A stretch of DNA of 64,000 bases from Andreesenia sp964489735. GTDB taxonomy: Bacteria > Bacillota > Clostridia > Tissierellales > Gottschalkiaceae. A program made the translations under genes and the position numbers. The stretch covers positions 62,001 to 126,000 of the forward strand of contig CAZBAL010000002.1 in assembly GCA_964489735.1 (NCBI GenBank), read 5' to 3'. Shown piece after piece: positions 25,672 through 33,827 of the stretch (position 1 is the first letter of the stretch; every line of letters begins with the position of its first letter). The notes beneath the pieces were generated by a model that saw only the letters and a program-made list of their open reading frames with translations, was not told the DNA's origin and did not search any database.

Positions 25672-26522
25672 GCCATTTTCCTCACTATCACATCTGTAAG
25701 TTTTAATGCTCTGTAATTTTCCTTAACATTGTGCACTCTTACTATATCAACACCTTGAACAGTTCCCAACACAGAGGTTGCAACTGTTCCCTCTACTCTT
25801 TCATCAGAAGGAAGATCCAGTACATTTCCTATCATAGACTTTTTTGATGTCCCTAGAAGGATTCCACATCCAAAATCGTTGAACTCCCCTAGTCTAGACA
25901 TGACTTCAAGGTTCTGATCCGTATCTTTTCCAAAACAAATTCCTGGGTCAAGAATAATTTTCTCTCTAGGAATACCAGCTTCCGTCCCTATTCTAATAGT
26001 CTCTCTGAAAAAATCTGATACCGATTCCACAACATCTTTATCATACTCTTTAGAATCCTGATTATGCATTGCCACTACAACTGCATCATATTCTGCAATA
26101 AGCTCAGCCATTCTTGGATCTCTCTGGAGTCCCCAGATATCATTTATTATTCTGACTCCCATTTTCAGCATAGCTTCAGCTACTGCCGGCTTATAAGTAT
26201 CTACAGATATAGGTCTGTCAATTTTTTCCATAAGTTCTTCTACAATCGGAGAAAGTCTCGCTATCTCCTCTTCATCTGAAATAACTATATGCCCAGGTCT
26301 TGTAGACTCAGCCCCTATATCGATTATATCAGCACCATCTTCAATCATTTTTTTTGCATGCATAACAGCTGCATCTAATTCATTGTACTTTCCACCATCT
26401 GAGAAAGAATCCGGTGTCACATTAAGTATCCCCATAATAAGAGTTCTGTCCCCAAGCGAAAGAGTATAATCTCCACATGGAAGCTCTAATTTTCTATGGT
26501 TTTTAAAAATTACATCTCTCAT
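25659..26522 (-). CDS. folP: Dihydropteroate synthase
   Basis: 287 residues. LIMGILNVTPDSFSDGGKY (about 28-46) and DIIDIGAESTRPG (about 64-76) are the two classical DHPS loops that bind pterin and p-aminobenzoate, and ILDPGICFGKD (about 195-205) carries the pterin-pocket aspartate. It couples the pterin diphosphate from FolBK to p-aminobenzoate from PabABC. It is the target of sulfonamides; the loops look standard. Confidence 0.95.
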   Translation of the reverse strand: MRDVIFKNHRKLELPCGDYTLSLGDRTLIMGILNVTPDSFSDGGKYNELDAAVMHAKKMIEDGADIIDIGAESTRPGHIVISDEEEIARLSPIVEELMEKIDRPISVDTYKPAVAEAMLKMGVRIINDIWGLQRDPRMAELIAEYDAVVVAMHNQDSKEYDKDVVESVSDFFRETIRIGTEAGIPREKIILDPGICFGKDTDQNLEVMSRLGEFNDFGCGILLGTSKKSMIGNVLDLPSDERVEGTVATSVLGTVQGVDIVRVHNVKENYRALKLTDVIVRKMAWTK

Positions 26523-26551
26523 CTACTCACCTCAAATTTGTCCATATACAG

Positions 26552-26583
26552 GATTAAGCCATTTAAAAATAAATGGCTTAATC
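26552..26583. other. Strong hairpin in the folE-folP intergenic region
   Basis: A 13-bp perfect inverted repeat (26552-26564 with 26571-26583, arm GATTAAGCCATTT) with a 6-base loop. It lies 30 bases upstream of the folP start, and no T-tract follows it on either strand. The whole 213-base gap (26523-26735) is otherwise AT-rich with a short AACTGCAGTT palindrome and no gene. It may stabilise or process the operon transcript. Confidence 0.55.
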
Positions 26584-26735
26584 AGTAATTTTATTATATT
26601 GTTTTTTGTCAGTCTCTATATCTATTATATTTAAACTGCAGTTAAATCTTTTCATAAAAAATTGTTTAAACTCACTAACTCAATAATATGTTAATAAGCT
26701 TTTTTAATTATCTTTGAACTGTTTAATAAAAGCTC

Positions 26736-27296
26736 TTAGAATTTTATAAGTGTCATAGCTTCTGATCTAGCTTTTGCATCTTTTGCGAATATACCTCTAA
26801 CTGCTGAAGTAACAGTTTTTGATCCAGGCTTTTTAACACCTCTCATTGTCATACACATATGCTCTGCTTCAACAACAACGATAACACCATATGGATCTAG
26901 AACTTCATCTATAGTGTCTGCTATAGTAGCTGTAATTCTCTCTTGTAACTGAGGTCTCTTTGCTACAGAATCAACAACTCTAGCTAATTTACTTAAACCT
27001 GTCAGCTTACCACCTTTTGGAAGATATCCAACGTGAGCTTTACCGAAAAATGGTACCCAGTGATGTTCACAAGTTGAATAGAAAGGAATATCCTTAACTA
27101 AAACTAATTCCTCATGGTTTCCTTCTTGGAAAAATACTTGTAGTAGCTCTTTTGGATCTTGTCCTATTCCACTATATATTTCTTCATACATTCTTGCTAT
27201 TCTCTTAGGAGTATCTAATAGACCTTCTCTTTCTGGGTCTTCTCCTACTGCTAAAATTATCTCTCTAACTGCTTTTTCAATTCTTTCTTTATCCAC
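26736..27296 (-). CDS. folE: GTP cyclohydrolase I
   Basis: 186 residues from the GTG start. The zinc and catalytic residues are in FYSTCEHHWVPFFGKAHVGY (about 68-87), followed by KLARVVDS-AKRPQLQERIT and EAEHMCMTMRGVKKPGS (about 139-155), which has the third zinc ligand. It makes dihydroneopterin triphosphate from GTP, the first step of folate synthesis. The frame opens seven codons earlier, but GGAGGG lies 6 bases ahead of the GTG and the resulting N-terminus matches the family. Confidence 0.95.
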   Translation of the reverse strand: MDKERIEKAVREIILAVGEDPEREGLLDTPKRIARMYEEIYSGIGQDPKELLQVFFQEGNHEELVLVKDIPFYSTCEHHWVPFFGKAHVGYLPKGGKLTGLSKLARVVDSVAKRPQLQERITATIADTIDEVLDPYGVIVVVEAEHMCMTMRGVKKPGSKTVTSAVRGIFAKDAKARSEAMTLIKF

Positions 27297-27340
27297 AACT
27301 ATCCCTCCATATAACAAAACTCAATTTTATAGCTTTCTTA

Positions 27341-28054
27341 TTACTTGAAATCAAAAGGATACGAGCCATATTTCCATCTGCTCAATTTCCCTCCGAATTT
27401 TTCAAGCACTATTGACAACAGTCTGTCTATTAATATGATTTTTTCATTCCTGTTATCTGCTTTGTTAATTTCTCCTACTATATCTAATATATTACTATCT
27501 TGTATAAATTTCAATAGTCTTTTATCTGGAGGCATCCAAATATTTTCAGACTGATAGTAAAACTGAATGATATCTTTTAGCAGAGAATAGTACATTATGT
27601 CAAATTCTTCCTGCTCAAGCCTCTTATTCAGCTGTTCTAAGACTTCTGTAAAAACAAATCTCTTATAATCTATTTCATATTTTGTGAGCTTTTCTGGTCC
27701 TTTTTGATAAACATCAAATGCATAATCTATCAGTTCAGAAATCTCTTCATTTCCATAAATTCTTTTTGCTTTAGATATTATTGTAACAAGAGATGGTATC
27801 TTTTTATCCAATCCTATTTTCAGTTCTTCCAGACTTATATATGATATATCGCATTCGACATCATCAACTAAACAAACTTCCCTTTTGAATTCGCCATCTT
27901 TCATTATGACGAATACGTCTAAGTCCGAATCATCAACTGGAGAATTCAAGTCTTTATCAGCACATGATCCTATCAAAAGTATACCACAAGCACCTGCTTC
28001 TTTTTTTATATTATCTACTTTTTTATCTAGTATTTCACAAATTAGTTTTCCCAT
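27341..28054 (-). CDS. Nucleotidyltransferase-domain protein in the folate operon
   Basis: 237 residues. Residues 1-110 form a polymerase-beta-like nucleotidyltransferase domain: LLIGSCADKDL then DDSDLDVFVI (about 42-51), which gives the DxD metal pair, and DVECDISY (about 64-71) for the third carboxylate. The C-terminal half (about 115-237) is helical, as in aminoglycoside and related small-molecule nucleotidyltransferases. It overlaps pabC by one base and precedes folE, so it is transcribed with folate genes, but no folate step needs such an enzyme. Substrate unknown; antibiotic resistance is possible but not supported by any specific motif. Confidence 0.75.
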   Translation of the reverse strand: MGKLICEILDKKVDNIKKEAGACGILLIGSCADKDLNSPVDDSDLDVFVIMKDGEFKREVCLVDDVECDISYISLEELKIGLDKKIPSLVTIISKAKRIYGNEEISELIDYAFDVYQKGPEKLTKYEIDYKRFVFTEVLEQLNKRLEQEEFDIMYYSLLKDIIQFYYQSENIWMPPDKRLLKFIQDSNILDIVGEINKADNRNEKIILIDRLLSIVLEKFGGKLSRWKYGSYPFDFK

Positions 28055-28917
28055 TATATTTCCTCTGAAATATATTTTTCATACTCTCTGCGTAATGCCG
28101 ATGTAATTCCTGTGTCACTACAAGAAAGCTCATACTCTACTGTGTCACTGCAGCTCCCAGAACATTCATTCACCTCTGAACTGAAATCTATCCGAGATAC
28201 CGGCATGACTCCCATAAGTGAGTTTGTGACAAAAACTTCATCAGCATTTCTAATATCATCTACTCTAAACTTTCCTTCGATAGATACTATATTTTCTTTT
28301 TCAGAAATTTCCAATATAAGATCTCTGACTATACCTTTTAGTAAACCACAATCTTCAGATGGTGTGTAGAGAGTTCCATCCTTCACAAAGAAAAGATTAG
28401 ATACACATGTCTCTGCAAGATTTCCCTTTGTATTTAAAAAAACAACATCATCAAAATCAGTATTGCAAGCTCTTTTCTTTTCTAAGAGGTTTTCTAAGAA
28501 GTTTGCCGATTTTACTCTAGGTAGAATAGACTCTTCATTTCTTCTGATTCTGCTGACTCCCAATCTATATCCTCTCTCATAAACTGCTTTCGGATAATCT
28601 GACGGTCTCAGTGTTATAAATGTAGACACTTCATCGCCATTTTTTGATGCCAGTATTTTCAGTGCACCATTTTTTAAATTATTGAATTCTACGATATTCT
28701 CCGCATCTATTTTAAGATTTTCAGGGTCATATCTGTGCTCTATTCCTAAAAGTTCTAAAGATCTGTTAAGTCTTTCGACATGCCTATTGAATAGAATTAG
28801 ATCTGCATTTTCAACTTTAATAGTTTCAAATAAACTAAATCCAAAATTGAAAGCTTCAGAAATATAAATCCTGTTTTCTTCAAGCCTTTCTATCTTCCCA
28901 TCTATTCCTATATACAC
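28054..28917 (-). CDS. pabC: Aminodeoxychorismate lyase (PLP class IV)
   Basis: 287 residues. The PLP lysine is in RVKSANFLENLLEKKRA (about 146-162), with the FDDVVFLNTKGNLAETCVSN segment following and GLLKGIVRDLIL (about 195-206) closing the active site. It releases p-aminobenzoate and pyruvate from aminodeoxychorismate. Branched-chain aminotransferases share the fold, but the position between pabB and folE decides the call. The C-terminus has an odd Cys/Ser-rich tail (ECSGSCSDTVEYELSCSDTG, about 250-269). Confidence 0.9.
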   Translation of the reverse strand: MYIGIDGKIERLEENRIYISEAFNFGFSLFETIKVENADLILFNRHVERLNRSLELLGIEHRYDPENLKIDAENIVEFNNLKNGALKILASKNGDEVSTFITLRPSDYPKAVYERGYRLGVSRIRRNEESILPRVKSANFLENLLEKKRACNTDFDDVVFLNTKGNLAETCVSNLFFVKDGTLYTPSEDCGLLKGIVRDLILEISEKENIVSIEGKFRVDDIRNADEVFVTNSLMGVMPVSRIDFSSEVNECSGSCSDTVEYELSCSDTGITSALRREYEKYISEEI

Positions 28918-28947
28918 ATTATCAAACCTACTTTTCTATAATAAATA

Positions 28948-30333
28948 CTATTTGTTCAGTGAATCCATAAGTGCTTTAGCTTTGTGAAGGGTTTCTTCAT
29001 ATTCAAGCTGAGGATCTGAGTCCCAAGTAATACCGCCTCCAACTTGGAAATACGCTTTGTCATCCTTACATACAATAGTTCTGATTACAATATTTAAATC
29101 CACTTCTCCATTGAATCCTATATAACCTATTGAGCCTGTGTAAATATTTCTCTGTGTAGGCTCCAATTCATCTATTACTTCCATCGCTCTTATCTTTGGA
29201 GCTCCCGTTATGGAGCCTCCTGGGAATGTTGCCTCTATACAGTCGACTGTATCATACTTGTCATCAACCTCAGCAACAACAGTAGACACCAAATGATATA
29301 CAGTAGCATATTCTTCTAAGTGGAACAGCTCTGTAACTTTAACCGTACCAGTCTTTGCAACCTTTGACAGGTCATTTCTTTCTAAGTCTACTATCATCAG
29401 AAGTTCAGCTTTGTCCTTCTCGCTGTTTTCAAGCTGATGTCTATTAGCCTTATCTTCCTCTGGCGTCTTGCCTCTGTTTATAGTTCCTTTGATTGGTCTA
29501 GTTTCTATTATTCCATCATTTATCTTAATAAATCTCTCTGGTGAGCTCGATACTATATGTGCATCATCTAAATCCAAGTACGCAGCAAAAGGCGCAGGAT
29601 TTAGCTTTCTAAGCTTTGCATACAGATCATAAGGATTGTCCTTAAGTTCACATTCAAATCTCTGAGTCAGGTTGGCCTGATAAATATCTCCTGACTTAAT
29701 ATAGTCTCTCACTTTCTGTATAGATGCTTTGTATTCCTCTTTAGTTGAGAAATTAGACTTAAACTCTAAATCATCTTCATCTTCTCTATACTTAAGTTCT
29801 ATATTAACGCCCTTTTTCTCGGCCTCTTCTATAGCATTTTTAATCTCATTAAAGACTTTCTCTTCATCATCCTTAATACCTAGTGCAGCAATATATACCT
29901 TGTCTTTTCCACCTCTATGGTCAATCGCAATAATTCCATCGTATACTCCGTAGTGCATATCAGGTATGTTCACATCATCCACAGCAGTTCTAGGCAGTTC
30001 CTCTATGAAATGACATAAATCATATGATAGATAGCCTACAGCTCCCCCTACAAAAGGAAGATCCGATTTATAATCCATTTCATATTGTTTAAGTATTTTT
30101 CTCAGTTCATCAAAAGGATTCCCTTTGAACTCTCTGACTCCCTCTGCAGTTTCAATTCTTATATCTTCATTTTTGCTTTTTATCAATAAAATAGGATCAA
30201 AACCAATAAATGAAAACTGTCCTAATTTATCATGGTCCATTCCACTATCTAGAAAAAAACTGCTCTTTCTGTCTTTGAAAACCGTATACAACTCAAAACT
30301 ATCAAGTTCTGTCTGTATTTCTTTTACTAACAT
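28948..30333 (-). CDS. pabB: Aminodeoxychorismate synthase component I
   Basis: 461 residues. The TRPIKGTINRG segment carries the PIKGT motif whose lysine marks PabB, where anthranilate synthase TrpE has PIAGT. FPGGSITGAPKIRAMEV and GSIGYIGFNG near the end are the chorismate-binding stretches. With PabA it converts chorismate and glutamine to aminodeoxychorismate. Its start overlaps the pabA stop by one base. Confidence 0.94.
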   Translation of the reverse strand: MLVKEIQTELDSFELYTVFKDRKSSFFLDSGMDHDKLGQFSFIGFDPILLIKSKNEDIRIETAEGVREFKGNPFDELRKILKQYEMDYKSDLPFVGGAVGYLSYDLCHFIEELPRTAVDDVNIPDMHYGVYDGIIAIDHRGGKDKVYIAALGIKDDEEKVFNEIKNAIEEAEKKGVNIELKYREDEDDLEFKSNFSTKEEYKASIQKVRDYIKSGDIYQANLTQRFECELKDNPYDLYAKLRKLNPAPFAAYLDLDDAHIVSSSPERFIKINDGIIETRPIKGTINRGKTPEEDKANRHQLENSEKDKAELLMIVDLERNDLSKVAKTGTVKVTELFHLEEYATVYHLVSTVVAEVDDKYDTVDCIEATFPGGSITGAPKIRAMEVIDELEPTQRNIYTGSIGYIGFNGEVDLNIVIRTIVCKDDKAYFQVGGGITWDSDPQLEYEETLHKAKALMDSLNK

Positions 30334-30929
30334 TACTTATCTTTCTCCTGACTTTTCCAAATTTTAGCTTCATTTAAAAAATTCTGAAGAAGCTCGTGAC
30401 CTTGCTCCGTCAAAACTGCTTCCGGGTGAAACTGAACTCCCTCTATTAAGTATTCCTTATGTCTGAATCCCATGATTTCGCCTGCTTCTGTTTCGGCTGT
30501 TATCTCCAAAACTTCTGGGAGCGATTCTCTTTCAACTATCAATGAGTGATATCTAGTTACATTGAGAGGATTGTTCAACCCTTTGAATACACCTTTGTCT
30601 GTGTGTTTAACTGGAAACACTTTGCCGTGAATAGGAATATCTCCCTTCACGATTTTTCCACCAAATACTTGACCAATTGCCTGATGTCCTAAGCATATCC
30701 CAAGTATTGGCAATTTCCCTTTAAAATGCTCAATAATATCTTTAGATATCCCTGCGTCATCTGGTGTACAAGGACCTGGTGATATTACTATCATACTAGG
30801 ATCCATTTTTTCAATTTCTTCTAGGCTGATCTTATCATTTCTTATTACTTCTACTTCTTCATCCAATTCATTCAAGTATTGAACCAGATTGAATACGAAT
30901 GAATCGTAATTGTCTATCATCAAAATCAC
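30333..30929 (-). CDS. pabA: Aminodeoxychorismate synthase glutamine amidotransferase
   Basis: 198 residues. Starts MILMIDNYDSFVFNLVQYL; the nucleophile is in LGICLGHQAIG (about 73-83) and the catalytic pair in GVQFHPEAVLT (about 164-174). It supplies ammonia to PabB. The frame opens at an ATG five codons earlier, but that ATG overlaps the GGAGG site, which is spaced 8 bases from the GTG chosen here. First gene of the folate operon. TrpG is the alternative, excluded by its pabB neighbour. Confidence 0.93.
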   Translation of the reverse strand: MILMIDNYDSFVFNLVQYLNELDEEVEVIRNDKISLEEIEKMDPSMIVISPGPCTPDDAGISKDIIEHFKGKLPILGICLGHQAIGQVFGGKIVKGDIPIHGKVFPVKHTDKGVFKGLNNPLNVTRYHSLIVERESLPEVLEITAETEAGEIMGFRHKEYLIEGVQFHPEAVLTEQGHELLQNFLNEAKIWKSQEKDK

Positions 30930-30992
30930 AGAATCGTCCTCCATTAACCCCGTATATTAATATTAATTAATTCAATTATCTGTTCGATTACT

Positions 30993-31021
30993 AGTATATT
31001 ATCTATAATACTCTTAGTAAA
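30993..31021 (-). promoter_or_regulatory. Promoter of the pab/fol operon
   Basis: TTTACT, 17 bases, TATACT on the minus strand, about 65 bases before the pabA GTG. A good match to the housekeeping sigma consensus. Confidence 0.65.
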
Positions 31022-31146
31022 GTATTTATTCAAATATATTATAAAAATAGCTTATATTAATTTGTTCTTTTATCTTTTATAAGCATCTATTGAATGAATT
31101 CTCTATTTTTTCAAAGCGTATATCTATAACTTGCTGAAATTATTAC

Positions 31147-31175
31147 TTGTGATATAGGATAATATTGAGTATATT
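31147..31175 (+). promoter_or_regulatory. Promoter of the 31220-32122 gene
   Basis: TTGTGA, 17 bases, TATATT on the plus strand, 45 bases before the ATG. An alternative is TTGCTG with TAGGAT slightly upstream. Confidence 0.45.
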
Positions 31176-31219
31176 TATTAGAACACAATAAATTAAAAAA
31201 CAAATTGAGGAGTGAATTT

Positions 31220-32122
31220 ATGAACCTTGGATTTACATATGATGAAAAAATATTCAATTCCGATAACAGGGATCTGATTTTGAAAGCTAAGGAATTAGGA
31301 CTTAAATCACTGGAACTTGTCCCTGATAGAAAAATAATGTCTGAAGATGAATTTATTGAACTTGCAGCATTTGCTAATGAAAATAATATCCGAATAAACT
31401 TCCATGTTCCTAATTTCTTATCAGATCTTTACGATCCTAAGTCTATAAAATATAGAAAAGACGAAGTTTTCAATAAATATGATGATATGTTTTCCATTAT
31501 AAAAAAAATCCTGTCTGTTTCAGAAAAACAGCAAGAGCAGCTTTCAATAAGCGCTTTGAACTCAGATAGTTTTACCAAAAAACAAATTGATTCCGTACTC
31601 GTATTGCATGGTGAAGACTTTCTGCTGACAGAAGATAAAGAATATTCAAGAACTAAGGAACTCTTAGAGCACTGTTTGAAGAGAATAGATGAAAATGACT
31701 TAAATCTTAAAATAGCAATAGAGACACTGAGAGCAGACAGCAAAAACAGAATCGGTGAAAATCATGAGGAGCTTTTAGATTTGATCAACAGTATAGATTC
31801 TAAAAAATATAATACCGACAAACTCGGTATATGTTTGGATATATGTCATGATTCTATGAATAGATATCCATTTAAGTCTATGTATAGCGATAACTTTCTT
31901 GAAAAAATCATCTACCTTCATGCTCATGGGATTGATTTATCGTGCAATAATGCACATATTTCATTAGTTAAAAGCTCTGTTAATTTTCTGGATTCAATAC
32001 TGTTTTTAAAAGAAAACACAGATAATCTGACTCTTAACTTGGAGCTGTTATCTGATCATATAGGTGATACATATCTGTCAGATCTGTTTTTTGATCTACA
32101 CATACTGAATAGTATCATCTAG
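31220..32122 (+). CDS. Xylose-isomerase-like TIM barrel protein
   Basis: 300 residues. The pattern fits the AP endonuclease 2/sugar phosphate isomerase TIM-barrel family: SLELVPDR near the N-terminus, NIRINFHVPNF (about 60-70), KIAIETL (about 163-169, with the metal-binding Glu), LGICLDICHD (about 198-207, Asp/His) and IIYLHAHG (about 228-235). The final metal glutamate would be in LNLELLSDH (about 275-283). Substrate is unknown. GAGGAG lies 7 bases ahead of the ATG; the frame opens five codons earlier at a TTG without its own site. It is alone on the plus strand next to a contig junction. Confidence 0.72.
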   Translation: MNLGFTYDEKIFNSDNRDLILKAKELGLKSLELVPDRKIMSEDEFIELAAFANENNIRINFHVPNFLSDLYDPKSIKYRKDEVFNKYDDMFSIIKKILSVSEKQQEQLSISALNSDSFTKKQIDSVLVLHGEDFLLTEDKEYSRTKELLEHCLKRIDENDLNLKIAIETLRADSKNRIGENHEELLDLINSIDSKKYNTDKLGICLDICHDSMNRYPFKSMYSDNFLEKIIYLHAHGIDLSCNNAHISLVKSSVNFLDSILFLKENTDNLTLNLELLSDHIGDTYLSDLFFDLHILNSII

Positions 32123-32130
32123 AAACAATA

Positions 32131-32340
32131 GTCATAAATCATTAACTATAAATCATTAACTATAAATCATTAACTATAAATCATTNNNNNNNNNNNNNNN
32201 NNNNNNNNNNNNNNNNNNNNNNNNNNNNNNNNNNNNNNNNNNNNNNNNNNNNNNNNNNNNNNNNNNNNNNNNNNNNNNNNNNNNNGTCATAAATCATTAA
32301 CTATAAATCATTAACTATAAATCATTAACTATAAATCATT
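32131..32340. repeat. 14-bp tandem repeat flanking the assembly gap
   Basis: The unit ATAAATCATTAACT is repeated about 3.7 times at 32134-32185 and again at 32289-32340, on either side of the N run. Each array is preceded by GTC, and the 55 bases 32131-32185 and 32286-32340 are identical. The true copy number cannot be known from this assembly. No spacers are present, so it is not a CRISPR array. Confidence 0.9.
32186..32285. other. Run of exactly 100 N (scaffold gap)
   Basis: One hundred unknown bases of the standard placeholder length join two contigs. The whole intergenic stretch 32123-32608 holds this gap, the 14-bp repeats and two inverted repeats, and no gene that I can see. Linkage of the left and right halves of the window depends on this join. 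Confidence 0.98.
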
Positions 32341-32357
32341 TGCAATAAATTATTGCA
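32341..32357. repeat. Short palindrome beside the tandem repeat
   Basis: TGCAATAA/TTATTGCA with a one-base centre, directly after the right-hand repeat array. Nothing shows a function; it could be part of a transcription end region. Confidence 0.5.
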
Positions 32358-32385
32358 ATTTTAAATTGAGATTGTCAGTAAATGC

Positions 32386-32450
32386 AAAAACCCAAAGAAA
32401 AGTGTCAATCCTTACTTCTGGATTTCATCACTAGTTCTTTGGGTTTTTTT
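32386..32450. terminator. Long tiered hairpin, probable bidirectional terminator
   Basis: A 14-bp outer stem (32386-32399 with 32435-32448, arm AAAAACCCAAAGAA) encloses AGTG/CACT and AATCC/GGATT inner stems. Seven T follow on the plus strand and five T on the minus strand, so it can end both the plus-strand TIM barrel gene and minus-strand cysK. Confidence 0.75.
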
Positions 32451-32608
32451 AATAATCATAATATGGTTAATTTTGTTCTTAATAGAACAAATAAGGATAA
32501 CCTCCGATAGCATATTAAAAAGCTAAAGTAAACTCTTCAAAATCATTTCATAGAAAACACTCTATCTGTTTCCCAGAATTTTAAAACCAATTAGTTTCAA
32601 GCTGCAGT

Positions 32609-33538
32609 TTATTCAAAAAGTGGTGTAGATAGATATCTTTCACCTGTATCTGGGAAAATTATAACTATTCTCTTTCCTTTATTCTCTTCTTTTTTCGCTA
32701 TTTTAAGAGCTCCAGCCAGTGCAGCACCTGAAGAAATACCTACTAGAAGACCTTCTGCCTTCGCAACTTTCTTAGTAGTTTCAAATGCCTCTTCACTTGA
32801 AACAGTAACAACCTCATCTACCACATCTGATTTATATATTTTTGGAACCAGCCCAGCTCCAATCCCTTGGATTTTATGTGGTCCAGGTTCTCCTCCCGAT
32901 AAAACAGGTGACTCTTCTGGTTCAACAGCCACTATCTTAACTCCTGGGATCTCTTTTTTTAATACTTCTCCAACACCTGTAACAGTCCCTCCTGTTCCAA
33001 CCGCTGAAACAAATATATCAACCTTTCCATCCGTATCTCTTATAATCTCTTTTGCTGTAGTCTCTCTGTGTATCTTTGGATTAGCAGAGTTTTCAAACTG
33101 CTGAGGTACGAATGAATTAGGAGTTTTTTCTGCTAAAGATAACGCTTCAGCAATTGCACCCTTCATTCCTTCACTTCCCGGTGTCAGTACAAGTTCTGCT
33201 CCAAGAGCCTTAAGAAGATTTCTTCTCTCTACACTCATCGTATCTGGCATTGTCAGTATAAGTCTATAACCTCTTGCGGAAGATACGAATGCCAGTGCAA
33301 CTCCCGTATTTCCTGATGTAGGTTCTATAATAACAGTATCTTTATTTATTATTCCTTGCTCTTCAGCATCTTTTATCATCGAGTATCCTACTCTGTCTTT
33401 TACACTTCCAGCCGGATTGAAGTATTCAAGTTTTGCAATCAACTCTGCATCTACTTTTTCATTTGCTTTAAAATTATTCAGCTCCAACAAAGGTGTATTT
33501 CCTATTAAATCAGTTAAACTTTTTGCTATTTTACTCAT
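32609..33538 (-). CDS. cysK: Cysteine synthase (O-acetylserine sulfhydrylase)
   Basis: 309 residues from the chosen start. K47 in NPAGSVKDR binds PLP; TSGNTGVALAF (about 73-83) and GTGGTVTGVGEVLK (about 179-192) bind the substrate and cofactor phosphate, and the GIGAGLVPKIY loop (about 223-233) is typical of CysK. It makes cysteine from O-acetylserine and sulfide. The frame extends 20 codons upstream, but GAGGAG sits 6 bases before the ATG at 33538. It is downstream of gshF with its own promoter, so cysteine supply and glutathione synthesis lie together. Confidence 0.94.
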   Translation of the reverse strand: MSKIAKSLTDLIGNTPLLELNNFKANEKVDAELIAKLEYFNPAGSVKDRVGYSMIKDAEEQGIINKDTVIIEPTSGNTGVALAFVSSARGYRLILTMPDTMSVERRNLLKALGAELVLTPGSEGMKGAIAEALSLAEKTPNSFVPQQFENSANPKIHRETTAKEIIRDTDGKVDIFVSAVGTGGTVTGVGEVLKKEIPGVKIVAVEPEESPVLSGGEPGPHKIQGIGAGLVPKIYKSDVVDEVVTVSSEEAFETTKKVAKAEGLLVGISSGAALAGALKIAKKEENKGKRIVIIFPDTGERYLSTPLFE

Positions 33539-33648
33539 TCTTATTCTCCTCTCAAATCTGCATATTCCATTTATAATATAACTGCTTTTTTTATACAATT
33601 ATCAATCTTGTTAAAACATATCTGTTTACTTGGTATTGATTAATTACT

Positions 33649-33677
33649 ATTCTATATTCTTATAAACTATTTGTCAA
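33649..33677 (-). promoter_or_regulatory. Strong housekeeping promoter of cysK
   Basis: TTGACA, 17 bases, TAGAAT on the minus strand. The leader to the ATG is about 105 bases and contains a short ATCAAT/ATTGAT inverted repeat; I see no T-box or S-box features. The 289-base gap (33539-33827) holds this promoter and the gshF terminator only. Confidence 0.8.
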
Positions 33678-33716
33678 GCATATTTTAAAATATTATTATT
33701 TTTTACATAATTGCTC

Positions 33717-33776
33717 AAAAGCATCAGAATAAACTCACTTAATGGTCACCCATAGAGAGTATTTCCTGATGCTTTT
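33717..33776 (-). terminator. Tiered hairpin terminator after gshF
   Basis: An 11-bp outer stem (33717-33727 with 33766-33776, arm AAAAGCATCAG) encloses ACTC/GAGT and ATGG/CCAT stems. The minus strand ends in CTTTTGAG, a short T-tract, so read-through into cysK is possible. Confidence 0.6.
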
Positions 33777-33827
33777 AATTTAATATATTTAATATAGTTT
33801 AATTCCTAGTAAATAGCTCGTATATAT

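Noticed and set aside
26640..26735. Terminator between folE and folP
   Set aside because: A loose AGCTTTT/AAAAGCT pairing lies after the folE stop, but the stem is imperfect and no T-tract follows.
28948..30929. Anthranilate synthase (trpE/trpG) instead of pabB/pabA
   Set aside because: The PIKGT motif and the neighbouring pabC and fol genes mark the pair as aminodeoxychorismate synthase.
32131..32340. Possible CRISPR array at the repeated sequence beside the gap
   Set aside because: The 14-bp units are in direct tandem with no spacers, and no cas genes are near.
33539..33648. Riboswitch or T-box leader ahead of cysK
   Set aside because: The leader is only about 105 bases with one short inverted repeat; no T-box sequence, anti-terminator or S-box core was seen.
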